Of a DNA stretch of 64,000 nt, positions 41,847 to 50,155 are shown piece by piece. The notes under the pieces are model-generated. The model did no database searches. It worked only from the letters and a program-made list of their open reading frames with translations, and was not told the origin of the DNA. The first letter of the stretch is position 1. Every line of letters starts with the position of its first letter. Source of the stretch: Aestuariibacter sp. GTDB lineage: Bacteria; Pseudomonadota; Gammaproteobacteria; Enterobacterales; Alteromonadaceae. Location: positions 322,970 to 386,969 of the forward strand of contig CP051238.1 in NCBI GenBank assembly GCA_017794925.1, in the 5' to 3' direction. Position numbers and translations under genes: made by a program.

Positions 41847-42725
41847 CTATCTACGAAGTGCTTTTACGAGAGTAACAACAGCGGGGTGCGAAAGTTTTCG
41901 CTCTGGGGAAATGGCGTACAACTGCTCAGTAACCCGGTCGATAGTGCCGACCTTAATGAGATTGTACTGTTTTTTCAGGTGCTCTGATAAGAGTTCAGGG
42001 GCAGCAAACGCCCCCAGGCCCTGCTGAGCAAATGCCAGCATCAACGCGCTGTCGTCAAACTCAGCGTGAATATCGGGTTGAATGTCCATTTCACTGAACC
42101 AGCCAAGCAGTTTCTGCCTGATCAGCGATTTCTTTCCCTGAAGCAGAAACCGTTTGCCAGTGAGGGATTCTGGAAAGCCGTTTGTCAGTTCGATGGCCAA
42201 TTGTTCGGTAGCAAATACGGCCATTGAGGATTCAGTCACCAGGTGACTGTACGCTTTCACGTGACTGCCGGTTTGAATGGGTTGGTCGGCCAGCACCATA
42301 TCCAGCTTGTTCACCGCCAGCTCCCCCAACAAGCTGGTTAACTCACCTTCCCGACATACCAGTTTTACCGGCAATTCCAGAACAGGCTTCAGCATTTCGT
42401 AAACCAGTGTTTTCGGCAACACGTCTGTTATGCCTACCGTAAAGCTCTGCCACTGGCTATGCTGCTGGGTAAGGACGGCTTTTAACTCGTCCCCCAGTTG
42501 AAATATATCGGTTGCATAACGCTGCACCAAGTGGCCCAGCTCTGTTGGCACCAGTCGACGTGATTGCCGGGTAAATAGCGGGGCGCCAATGGTATCTTCC
42601 AGCGCGCTGATTTGGCCGCTGATGGTTTGAGGTGTGATATGCAGTAGCTCGCTGACACGAGCTATACTGCCGTGTTCGGCCACCATATGAAAATAATACA
42701 GCTGGTTAAAATTGACAGGAGTCAT
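41847..42725 (-). CDS. nhaR: LysR family regulator NhaR
   Basis: A 292-residue LysR-type regulator. The N-terminal helix-turn-helix (NFNQLYYFHMVAEHGSIARVSELLHIT) and the opening residues are those of NhaR, an activator of the Na/H antiporter nhaA. No nhaA is next to it. It lies 24 bases after the DyP peroxidase and ggt genes on the same strand, so those genes may be its regulon or share a promoter. The C-terminal half is a typical effector-binding domain. Confidence 0.85.
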   Translation of the reverse strand: MTPVNFNQLYYFHMVAEHGSIARVSELLHITPQTISGQISALEDTIGAPLFTRQSRRLVPTELGHLVQRYATDIFQLGDELKAVLTQQHSQWQSFTVGITDVLPKTLVYEMLKPVLELPVKLVCREGELTSLLGELAVNKLDMVLADQPIQTGSHVKAYSHLVTESSMAVFATEQLAIELTNGFPESLTGKRFLLQGKKSLIRQKLLGWFSEMDIQPDIHAEFDDSALMLAFAQQGLGAFAAPELLSEHLKKQYNLIKVGTIDRVTEQLYAISPERKLSHPAVVTLVKALRR

Positions 42726-42749
42726 ATGAGCTTGTGTATGATTGCAGTG

Positions 42750-43664
42750 CTAAAGCTTGGCTTGCTGCTTAATAAAATTAATCGAAGGCGCAAAATATGC
42801 GCCGCCTGATTCTGCACTGGTAAAATCGAGCCAACGGTCATAATCCCCATCACCGGTCCCAAATATTTGGCTATCCAACATCCGCTTAAAGGGTTGTGAA
42901 CTTGAGGAGCAGGTGACCGAAAACATCCCCTGTATCAGCATATCGCCGTAGGGCATGCCTTGCTTTAATAACTCAGCGACGCCTTTTTCATGTGACAACA
43001 GGTTTGCTCGCACCGAATGCGAAGAAGGGTTACATTCAACGCTGGCAAGATTATGCTCTTTCGTTGTACCCATTACTTGTTCTTGCTGACGTTGAGACAT
43101 GCTCTGCCAACGGCGCAAATCATGACGAAAACGCTGAACATGGACGTAACTGCCACCGACAAATTCATCGCTATCGTCCAGCACAGCAACTTTCATTCGC
43201 TGCATGCCTCTTGGGTTATCCGGTGCATATAAATAACCATTTAAGTCACGGCCGTCGAGATAGCGGAACCCCTGCACGTGCTCGACTAGCTCTACATGAA
43301 TGCGCAGCAGCTCCATGATCTCCAGACCAATGGCATAGCAAATGTCCCAGCGATCAGCACGGATTTGAATGAACAGATCGGTTGGTGTACTCGGCGCAAC
43401 CCGGTCTTCACACTGCATATCGGGAAAAGGGGTTAGCTCAACCGGGATGGGTCCAGGGAAGAGTTCGCTCCAGTAGTTATTACCAATGGCGATGACACCC
43501 GACACCATCGCTTCGTAATGCTCGTTGTCGTAATGATCCAGTACTTCCAGCACTCTTCCCAGTTTGGCGCGCACGGCCTGACTGTCCTCGTCAACCACGT
43601 TGAACAATAAATATTGTGCGTGCAGGTTTGGCTCAGCACAGATACCTTTTTGTGGTTGCGACAT
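42750..43664 (-). CDS. DyP-type haem peroxidase
   Basis: A 304-residue dye-decolourising peroxidase. The open frame extends upstream, but the start MSQPQKGICAEPNLHAQY at 43664 follows AGGAGTTTT. The distal motif is present as RYLDGRDLNGYL. The proximal His is in NPSSHSVRANL, and MPYGDMLIQG carries the usual late motif. No signal peptide is seen, so it may be cytoplasmic or encapsulin cargo, though no encapsulin gene is adjacent. Substrate unknown. It lies 7 bases after ggt. Confidence 0.85.
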   Translation of the reverse strand: MSQPQKGICAEPNLHAQYLLFNVVDEDSQAVRAKLGRVLEVLDHYDNEHYEAMVSGVIAIGNNYWSELFPGPIPVELTPFPDMQCEDRVAPSTPTDLFIQIRADRWDICYAIGLEIMELLRIHVELVEHVQGFRYLDGRDLNGYLYAPDNPRGMQRMKVAVLDDSDEFVGGSYVHVQRFRHDLRRWQSMSQRQQEQVMGTTKEHNLASVECNPSSHSVRANLLSHEKGVAELLKQGMPYGDMLIQGMFSVTCSSSSQPFKRMLDSQIFGTGDGDYDRWLDFTSAESGGAYFAPSINFIKQQAKL

Positions 43665-43671
43665 AAAACTC

Positions 43672-45357
43672 CTAATAGCCTGCGGCTTGCCCGTCTTTGC
43701 GGCTTTCCGATGCGCCAAAATATACTTGTTTATCGGCATCATACAGAATGGCTTGATAGCCACCGTATATTCCCAGCTTATCAGACAACTGATGGCCTCG
43801 CTCGTATAACGTGCGCCGCACTTCTGTCGCAAAACCGGTTTCCATACTCAGCTCGCCACCGTCTTTCATTAGTGCACCTGTCGGGCTGCTCGAACCCACG
43901 TGAATAAAGCGCGGTGCATCACCGGCTTCCTGCAGGTTCATGCCAAAATCAATCAGGTTCACCACAATTTGCGCATGCATCTGCGGTTGTGTTGCACCGC
44001 CCATCACCCCAAAGCTTAGCCAGGGCTTGTTATTGCGTGTCACTATTGCGGGAATGATCGTGTGGAAGGGACGCTTTTTCGGTTCATAGGTATTGAAGTG
44101 ATTCGGTGCCAGCGTAAACAGCTCACCACGATTTTGTAAAATGAAACCCAGCTCTGGTGGCGTCATACCTGAGCCCATTCCCCGGTAGTTACTTTGTATC
44201 AGCGACACCATATTGCCGTCTTTGTCGGCAACGGTAAGATAGATCGTATCGCCCTCAACCACTCCCGCATCGTAGCGCTTGGCTGCTTTATTTGGGTTGA
44301 TCAGTGCCTGGCGCTTTTGTGCATAGTCTTTTGAAATTAACGCGTCCACCGGGATGTCGTTAAACGCCGGATCAGCGTAATACTTGGCGCGGTCTTCAAA
44401 GGCGAGTTTTTTCGCCTCGACAAAGGTATGGATATAGTCAGCCGACCCAAAGCCCATCCCTTCAATATCGTACTGCTCAAGTATATTCAGGATCTGCAAC
44501 GCAGCGATACCCTGACCATTTGGCGGTAACTCCCAGACATCGTACCCCCGATAGTTAGTAGATACTGGAGACACCCATTCTGATGTGTGAGCCGCCAGGT
44601 CTTCGTAACTTAAAAAGCCGCCTTGCTCTTTCATGTAAGCACCAATGATACGGGCTATATCGCCTTTGTAAAACGCATCACGGCCGCCTGTTGCTATTTT
44701 TTCATAAGTCGCTGCCAGTGATGGATTTTTGAAGATTTGTCCGGTAGTGGGCGCTTTACCGTTAGGCATAAAGACGTCGGCAAAGCCTTTATATTCACCA
44801 ATGCGGTCGACATTCATTTGCCAGTAATAGGCCACAACCTCGCTAACCGGATACCCTCTGCGGGCATATTCAATGGCGGGCGACAAAATACTCGTCATCG
44901 GCAGTCGACCAAACTTTTCGTGCAGACTAAACCAACCGTCAACTGCACCTGGCACTGATACCGGCAATGGCCCGAAAGACGGAATGGTCGTTAACCCTTG
45001 TTCGGTAAAATACTCGGCCTTTAACGCCGCAGGCGAGCGACCTGAAGCATTCAGGCCATGTAGTTGCTTTGTTTCGGCATCCCATACTATGGCAAATAGA
45101 TCGCCTCCGATGCCACAACCCGTGGGCTCCACCAGGCCAAGCATCGCATTAGCTGCAATGGCTGCATCAATCGCACTGCCACCTTGTTTTAGAATATCGA
45201 GTGCAACTTGTGTGGCAAGTGGCTGACTGGTCGCCGCCATTCCCTGCTGTGCAATCACTTCAGAGCGACTGGCAAAAGGCGCCCCCGTTACGCGATCGTA
45301 AGCGTGGGTGGCAACGGAAAAGGTAAGTAATATCAACAGCCGGCTAATTATTTTCAT
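43672..45357 (-). CDS. ggt: gamma-glutamyltransferase (YwrD-like)
   Basis: A 561-residue Ntn hydrolase with a signal peptide (about 1-19, ending THAYD). It autocleaves before the nucleophile Thr. The motif here is GDTIYLTVADKDGNMVSLIQ (Thr about residue 370), the YwrD/CapD-like form rather than the TTHFSV of classical GGT. Substrate-loop GMGSGMTPPELGFILQNRG is present. In the periplasm it would hydrolyse glutathione and gamma-glutamyl peptides. It is directly upstream of DyP peroxidase and nhaR, in one direction. Confidence 0.92.
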   Translation of the reverse strand: MKIISRLLILLTFSVATHAYDRVTGAPFASRSEVIAQQGMAATSQPLATQVALDILKQGGSAIDAAIAANAMLGLVEPTGCGIGGDLFAIVWDAETKQLHGLNASGRSPAALKAEYFTEQGLTTIPSFGPLPVSVPGAVDGWFSLHEKFGRLPMTSILSPAIEYARRGYPVSEVVAYYWQMNVDRIGEYKGFADVFMPNGKAPTTGQIFKNPSLAATYEKIATGGRDAFYKGDIARIIGAYMKEQGGFLSYEDLAAHTSEWVSPVSTNYRGYDVWELPPNGQGIAALQILNILEQYDIEGMGFGSADYIHTFVEAKKLAFEDRAKYYADPAFNDIPVDALISKDYAQKRQALINPNKAAKRYDAGVVEGDTIYLTVADKDGNMVSLIQSNYRGMGSGMTPPELGFILQNRGELFTLAPNHFNTYEPKKRPFHTIIPAIVTRNNKPWLSFGVMGGATQPQMHAQIVVNLIDFGMNLQEAGDAPRFIHVGSSSPTGALMKDGGELSMETGFATEVRRTLYERGHQLSDKLGIYGGYQAILYDADKQVYFGASESRKDGQAAGY

Positions 45358-45431
45358 CGTCGTTATAAGCGTTGGCTAAATAACCAAAGCATACCTGCTA
45401 TTTCGCACTTAGAGAAGGCTACATACATAAG

Positions 45432-45455
45432 AAAAAACCCCGCAAATGCGGGGTT
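45432..45455 (-). terminator. intrinsic terminator of glnK-amt
   Basis: CCCCGC/GCGGGG with a 4-base loop, flanked by AA/TT pairs and followed on the minus strand by six T, about 70 bases past the amt stop. Confidence 0.9.
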
Positions 45456-45523
45456 AGAGTTGAAGTGATATAGGCTTATTAATATTGTTTTAGGCGCCTA
45501 ATCTAAATTTGCTCAGTGCGCTA

Positions 45524-46768
45524 TTAGCGACCGCTTGTGAAATCTGGATATGCTTCCAGTCCACATTCGCTGATATCCACACCTTCGAACTCTTCTTCTT
45601 CGCTAACACGTACACCGATGATAGCTTTGATGATTAACCATGCTACCAGGCTAGTTACGAATACCCATACGAAGATAGTCAGGGCACCAATCAGCTGACC
45701 GCTCATAGAAGAACCGTCGTTTGTGAAAGGAACCAGGATAAGACCTAACAGACCTACTACACCGTGAACAGAGATAGCACCTACCGGATCATCGATTTTC
45801 AGTTTGTCCAGAGTCACAATGCTGAATACTACCAGTACGCCACCTAATGCACCGAACAGGGTTGCAGTAAGAGGAGTAGGCGTAGAAGGCTCAGCAGTAA
45901 TAGCTACCAGACCAGCCAGTGCACCGTTCAGTGCCATAGTCAGGTCAGCTTTACCGAACATGATGCGAGCAACAATCAGTGCAGCAATACAGCCACCAGC
46001 AGCCGCTGCGTTAGTGTTCATGAATACAACCGCAACGGCGTTTGCACTTTCAACAGTAGCAGTAGCCAGTACTGAACCACCGTTGAAACCGAACCAGCCC
46101 ATCCACAGGATGAATGTACCTAAGGTAGCCAGCGGCAGGTTCGCACCTGGGATAGCATTAACTTTACCGTCAGCAGTGTATTTACCCTTACGAGCACCCA
46201 GTACCAGCACACCCGCTAGCGCTGCAGCAGCACCGGCCATGTGAACGATACCTGAACCTGCGAAGTCAGAGAAACCCAGGTCACCCAGAGTATACATACC
46301 GAATACAGATACGCCGCCCCAGGTCCATGCACCTTCCATTGGGTAGATGAAACCAGTCATTACCACTGAGAAAGTCAGGAAAGCCCAAAGCTTCATACGC
46401 TCAGCTACCGCACCAGATACGATAGACATAGCCGTCGCTACGAATACTACCTGGAAGAAGAAGTCTGCTGAAGGCGCGTAAGTGGCTGGGTCTTCTGCTA
46501 CGTCAGTAGCGCCGTCACCAACGATTCCGCCCAGGAACAGGCTCCAGTCGTCGCCGCCATACATGATGCCGTAACCGCAAATCATGTACATAGTACAAGC
46601 AATCGCAAACAAGGCGATGTTTTTAGTCAGAATTTCAGTTGTGTTCTTTGCACGTACAAGGCCAGCTTCCAGCATGGCAAAGCCCGCAGCCATCCACATT
46701 ACTAATGCGCCGCAGATCAAAAAGTAAAAGGTATCTAATGCGTACCCTAATTCAAAAGTTGTTTCCAT
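45524..46768 (-). CDS. amt: ammonium transporter (AmtB family)
   Basis: A 414-residue integral membrane ammonium channel with about 11 helices. The conserved twin His line the pore: one in SGIVHMAGAAAALAG and one in ISVHGVVGLLGLI. The first helix (FYFLICGALVMWMAAGFAMLEAGLVRAKNT) is typical. There is no cleavable signal. The C-terminal cytosolic tail (GVRVSEEEEFEGVDISECG) is where GlnK docks to block the channel. It is the second gene after glnK, in the conserved glnK-amt pair. Confidence 0.96.
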   Translation of the reverse strand: METTFELGYALDTFYFLICGALVMWMAAGFAMLEAGLVRAKNTTEILTKNIALFAIACTMYMICGYGIMYGGDDWSLFLGGIVGDGATDVAEDPATYAPSADFFFQVVFVATAMSIVSGAVAERMKLWAFLTFSVVMTGFIYPMEGAWTWGGVSVFGMYTLGDLGFSDFAGSGIVHMAGAAAALAGVLVLGARKGKYTADGKVNAIPGANLPLATLGTFILWMGWFGFNGGSVLATATVESANAVAVVFMNTNAAAAGGCIAALIVARIMFGKADLTMALNGALAGLVAITAEPSTPTPLTATLFGALGGVLVVFSIVTLDKLKIDDPVGAISVHGVVGLLGLILVPFTNDGSSMSGQLIGALTIFVWVFVTSLVAWLIIKAIIGVRVSEEEEFEGVDISECGLEAYPDFTSGR

Positions 46769-46801
46769 TATGCTTATCTCCGCAATTTTCTCGTGGACGG
46801 C

Positions 46802-47214
<413 letters not shown>

Positions 47215-47306
47215 CAAATTTTATTCCTTTAAAAACAACAACTAAGATCAAAAATACACAAAGGTTTACGATTTTTGTGCACCATTTAAAAGCAAACGCA
47301 CCCATT

Positions 47307-47323
47307 TGCACCATTATGGTGCT
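47307..47323 (-). promoter_or_regulatory. NtrC-type enhancer site upstream of glnK
   Basis: TGCACC-ATTAT-GGTGCT matches the NtrC dyad TGCACY-N5-RGTGCA at 11 of 12 positions. It is centred about 127 bases upstream of the predicted start. A weaker half-matching copy, TGCACC-ATTTA-AAAGCA, lies at 47278-47294, 29 bases nearer to the promoter, similar to the spacing of paired enhancers at glnA. Confidence 0.7.
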
Positions 47324-47395
47324 ATGGAGTTTCATCTTGCTATTCACACGGTTTATCGCAGGGAACTATCGACGTATCACAGGGTCGTATAGCGC

Positions 47396-48199
47396 ATGCA
47401 AATCATCGATATTTCTTTGGTTGAGGATACGCCTGGACCATCACCACGACCGCCAGCACAGTCAAAAACACTGTGGGGGATCGTGCTGTTGTCTGTATTG
47501 GTCCACGTTGCCATTCTGCTGTCTCTATCCTGGTCAACGCCCACTCCGTTAGACAGACAGGCCCCGCCTATTCAAGCAGTATTGATTCGATTACAAGCTT
47601 TAACTACAGAACCTGTTAAGCCTGAACCAACTATCCTTGAACAAACGCTGCCGGAAACACAGCAAACACCCGTCGAAACAGAATCGTTATCTGCTAAAGA
47701 GGCGGAGCTAGTCACACCAAGTGAAACACCGGAAACTGAATCACCCGTTGTTGAGAGTAATGCTGCAGAGACTGTTGTGGACCCCATTGCTGAAGACCCC
47801 ATACCCGAACCTCCTCAAGCTTCGTCTGAACACATACCGGATACCCGTAATATTCTGACACAGTCCGACGATAGCCCTGCACCAGCCAGTCGAAATATCC
47901 GTCAATCAATAGGCCAGTCGCTTCAGCAGCAGCAAATGCAAATGCAGCAAGACATGGCCGAAGCTGCAGCCCGCGCTTACCGCGAACAGAAGAACTCGCC
48001 TGACTTGCGAATAGGCGAATATCAGCCACCTGCAGAGCCGACACCCGGGGAGCATGAGATAAATTGTGACAAGGGTATCAATAGTTCACTGGCAGTAGTT
48101 GCAGGACTGTTCGGTGGCAATGTAAAGTGCACCCAACGAAACGACTTTCAGCAGTTTATTGACAAACGGCTGAAAAAAACTCATCTCGACAAGGACTAA
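47396..48199 (+). CDS. TonB-like proline-rich single-pass membrane protein
   Basis: A 267-residue protein. A short cytoplasmic N-terminus is followed by one membrane helix (about 25-43, WGIVLLSVLVHVAILLSL). A long Pro/Glu/Thr-rich periplasmic spacer (about 50-160) follows, then a Gln-rich coiled coil (IRQSIGQSLQQQQMQMQQDMAEAAARAYREQ). The small C-terminal part contains two Cys (NCDKGIN, VKCTQRNDFQQF). The N-terminal half looks like TonB or TolA, but no recognisable TonB C-terminal domain is seen. The DUF808 gene starts 5 bases later, so the two may be co-expressed. Start position uncertain. Confidence 0.7.
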   Translation: MQIIDISLVEDTPGPSPRPPAQSKTLWGIVLLSVLVHVAILLSLSWSTPTPLDRQAPPIQAVLIRLQALTTEPVKPEPTILEQTLPETQQTPVETESLSAKEAELVTPSETPETESPVVESNAAETVVDPIAEDPIPEPPQASSEHIPDTRNILTQSDDSPAPASRNIRQSIGQSLQQQQMQMQQDMAEAAARAYREQKNSPDLRIGEYQPPAEPTPGEHEINCDKGINSSLAVVAGLFGGNVKCTQRNDFQQFIDKRLKKTHLDKD

Positions 48200-48203
48200 A
48201 AAA

Positions 48204-49121
48204 GTGGCTGCAGCAAATTTACTTGCGTTATTGGACGACATCGCAACCATGCTCGATGACATCGCAGTAATGTCAAAAATGGCCGCCAAGAAAACCGCCG
48301 GTGTGTTAGGCGATGATTTGGCATTGAATGCAAACCAGGTTCAGGGAGTGAAACCTGATCGCGAAATTCCAGTGGTAATGGCCGTAGCCAAAGGCTCATT
48401 CCTGAATAAACTGATTTTAGTACCGGCCGCCTTGCTAATCAGTGCATTTGTGCCGGTATTGATTACTGTGCTGCTGGTCATTGGCGGGCTTTATCTGTGT
48501 TTTGAGGGAGCAGAGAAGCTTCTTCATAAATTTTTCGCACCACACGATGAGCATGAAGACGCTGAAGCCCGGTTAAATAAACTTGCCGATGACAGCGTTG
48601 ATCTGGTGTCTATGGAGAAAGATAAAATAAAAGGGGCTATTCGCACAGACTTTATTCTCTCCGCAGAAATCGTCGTCATCACGCTGGGCTCTATTCAGGA
48701 AGCTGACTTATTTTCGCAAATCCTGATACTGAGTGGCCTGAGCATAGCCTTTACCGTCGGTGTCTACGGACTCGTGGCCGCCATAGTAAAGATGGACGAT
48801 TTTGGTTTGTACCTGCTACGTAAATCATTAACCGGCTCATTCAATACCGCCCAGCGATTGGGTGGTCGCTTTATGCTGACCGCCGCACCAGCACTGATGA
48901 AGTTCCTGTCAGTGGCGGGTACCATTGCGATGTTTTTAGTGGGAGGGGGAATCCTTACCCACAGTATTGGTTTCCTGCATCATATTGCAGAGTCTGTAAT
49001 CAACCTGGCTCCCTCTGTTGACTGGTTAATGAGTATCGCCTTTGACGGTGTTGCTGGTGTGATTGCAGGCGCCATTATTGCACTGGCAGTACAAGCCTGG
49101 ACTAAATTTACTGCGAAATAA
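48204..49121 (+). CDS. DUF808 (YedI-like) membrane protein
   Basis: A 305-residue integral membrane protein beginning with GTG. It opens AAANLLALLDDIATMLDDIAVMSKMAAKKTAGVLGDDLALNANQVQG, the DUF808/YedI signature. Membrane helices are visible at about 72-98, 150-200, 230-255 and 275-300. Function unknown. It is preceded without real gap by the TonB-like gene and overlaps the convergent azurin gene by 14 bases. Confidence 0.85.
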   Translation: MAAANLLALLDDIATMLDDIAVMSKMAAKKTAGVLGDDLALNANQVQGVKPDREIPVVMAVAKGSFLNKLILVPAALLISAFVPVLITVLLVIGGLYLCFEGAEKLLHKFFAPHDEHEDAEARLNKLADDSVDLVSMEKDKIKGAIRTDFILSAEIVVITLGSIQEADLFSQILILSGLSIAFTVGVYGLVAAIVKMDDFGLYLLRKSLTGSFNTAQRLGGRFMLTAAPALMKFLSVAGTIAMFLVGGGILTHSIGFLHHIAESVINLAPSVDWLMSIAFDGVAGVIAGAIIALAVQAWTKFTAK

Positions 49122-49575
49122 TAAGCTCTCCTTTCATCATTACCCAGTGTCCTGGTGCAGCGCAAAAGAAAACATAGCGTTGCGCCGGGTCCAGCTCAGA
49201 CGTTGAAAAAGATACATCGGCGCTTTCGCCACCACCAATGACCTCTGATGCAGCAATTACCCTCTGGTCGTCAGGTGCAACATAACGATTCGCAACGCCC
49301 GTCTTAAAGCTGTCAGCTGCAATACCTTGCATATCGCTTTCCAAAGCAACAACGACGTTATGCCCCATTGCGGCAACAGGTAACTTGCCAATATGTTTTA
49401 AGGTAATGGTTATGGTGTCACACCCAATATCCACGGCGAGCTTTTTTTGCACAAACTGCATACGGTCGTTCGCTTCCAGACGCAACTCACACTGATTACT
49501 TTCGCTACTTGCCAGCGCCTGGGCTGAAAACACACTAAAAACAAAGTAACCAATAACAACTAATACCTTTCGCAT
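49108..49575 (-). CDS. azu: azurin (type 1 copper protein)
   Basis: A 155-residue periplasmic blue copper protein. The signal peptide ends near QALAS (about residue 22). Copper ligands are His in AMGHNVV and Cys, His and Met in FFCAAPGHWVMMKG. The azurin disulfide Cys are in NQCELRLEANDRMQF and DIGCDTITI. It carries electrons between periplasmic redox proteins; the partner is not visible. Monocistronic, convergent with the DUF808 gene. Confidence 0.95.
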   Translation of the reverse strand: MRKVLVVIGYFVFSVFSAQALASSESNQCELRLEANDRMQFVQKKLAVDIGCDTITITLKHIGKLPVAAMGHNVVVALESDMQGIAADSFKTGVANRYVAPDDQRVIAASEVIGGGESADVSFSTSELDPAQRYVFFCAAPGHWVMMKGELIISQ

Positions 49576-49925
49576 AACTGATTCCCAAACCTAGTTGATT
49601 GGGGAGCAGTTAATCACGCAGACGTTAAATAGCGCCAACCGAAATAGTTGATCAGTATTATCGGTTTTTCCCATTATCCGAGGAAGAAGATAACCTGTAG
49701 CCTTGCAAACCGCGTTCGCAGTTCTCTGTTAACCGTTAGTCGTTTTGACGAATAATGTGTGATTTTCACCTATAAAATTTGCTGCGCTTGGCAGGTTTAT
49801 TTTTCGTAACAAATAAATATTGTTTTAAATCAGTAATTTAAAAATAATTTAATCTTTGGCACAACTATCGCAACAGTTGCTGCGACTTACAGGTTAGCAG
49901 GACATGGAACAGCGAGGTGCAGGAT
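49576..49925 (+). promoter_or_regulatory. upstream region of the small ORF: IHF site and sigma-54 promoter
   Basis: A 350-base gap holding the azurin promoter (minus) and, on the plus strand, a strongly AT-rich stretch (about 49800-49856). AATCAGTAATTTA at 49828-49840 fits the IHF consensus WATCAR-N4-TTR exactly. TGGCACA-ACTA-TCGCA at 49857-49872 fits TGGCAYR-N4-TTGCW with one change and correct GG-N10-GC spacing. The IHF site is centred about 50 bases upstream of the predicted start (near 49884). I did not find a clear enhancer palindrome. Confidence 0.6.
49857..49872 (+). promoter_or_regulatory. candidate sigma-54 promoter of the small ORF
   Basis: TGGCAC at -24 and TCGCA at -12, one mismatch in the -12 element, correct spacing. 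The next start codon downstream with a good ribosome binding site is the 49926 ATG. Confidence 0.6.
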
Positions 49926-50045
49926 ATGATCACTTACAGCTTTATTTTATGGTTGGTGTTAGGCCCGGTACTGGCCTATGTGGTAGCGCTGGGTATTTTT
50001 AACGGTATTCGTTATTTGTTTACGTCAGATACAGTTGCTCACTAG
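49926..50045 (+). CDS. 39-residue single-helix membrane protein, unrecognised
   Basis: An ORF of 39 codons: ATG behind GAGGTGCAGGAT (good Shine-Dalgarno and spacing). The product is MITYSFILWLVLGPVLAYVV followed by a further hydrophobic stretch to about residue 25 and a short polar tail (IRYLFTSDTVAH). It would be one membrane helix with a short soluble end. The ORF lies downstream of a sigma-54-like promoter and 43 bases upstream of a strong terminator, so it forms a self-contained unit. I recognise no family; it is too short for most annotation. An alternative is that the transcript is a regulatory RNA. Confidence 0.6.
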   Translation: MITYSFILWLVLGPVLAYVVALGIFNGIRYLFTSDTVAH

Positions 50046-50087
50046 CCCCCGATTTTACAGAACCAAACTACTCCCGTAGTGCCACTT

Positions 50088-50129
50088 CTCAGGAATTGCA
50101 TACGCATTGCAATCTCCTGAGTTTTTTTT
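50088..50129 (+). terminator. strong intrinsic terminator of the small ORF transcript
   Basis: CTCAGGA/TCCTGAG (7 bp) encloses a second stem ATTGCA/TGCAAT with a 7-base loop and a single-base bulge, followed by eight T. The T run occurs only on the plus strand, so it terminates plus-strand transcripts, not mrcB. Confidence 0.88.
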
Positions 50130-50155
50130 ACAGGGCCAGTACCTTTAAAGTTTGG

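Noticed and set aside
44873..45226. 117-codon plus-strand frame inside ggt
   Set aside because: Opposite strand of a strongly supported coding gene and no homologous features.
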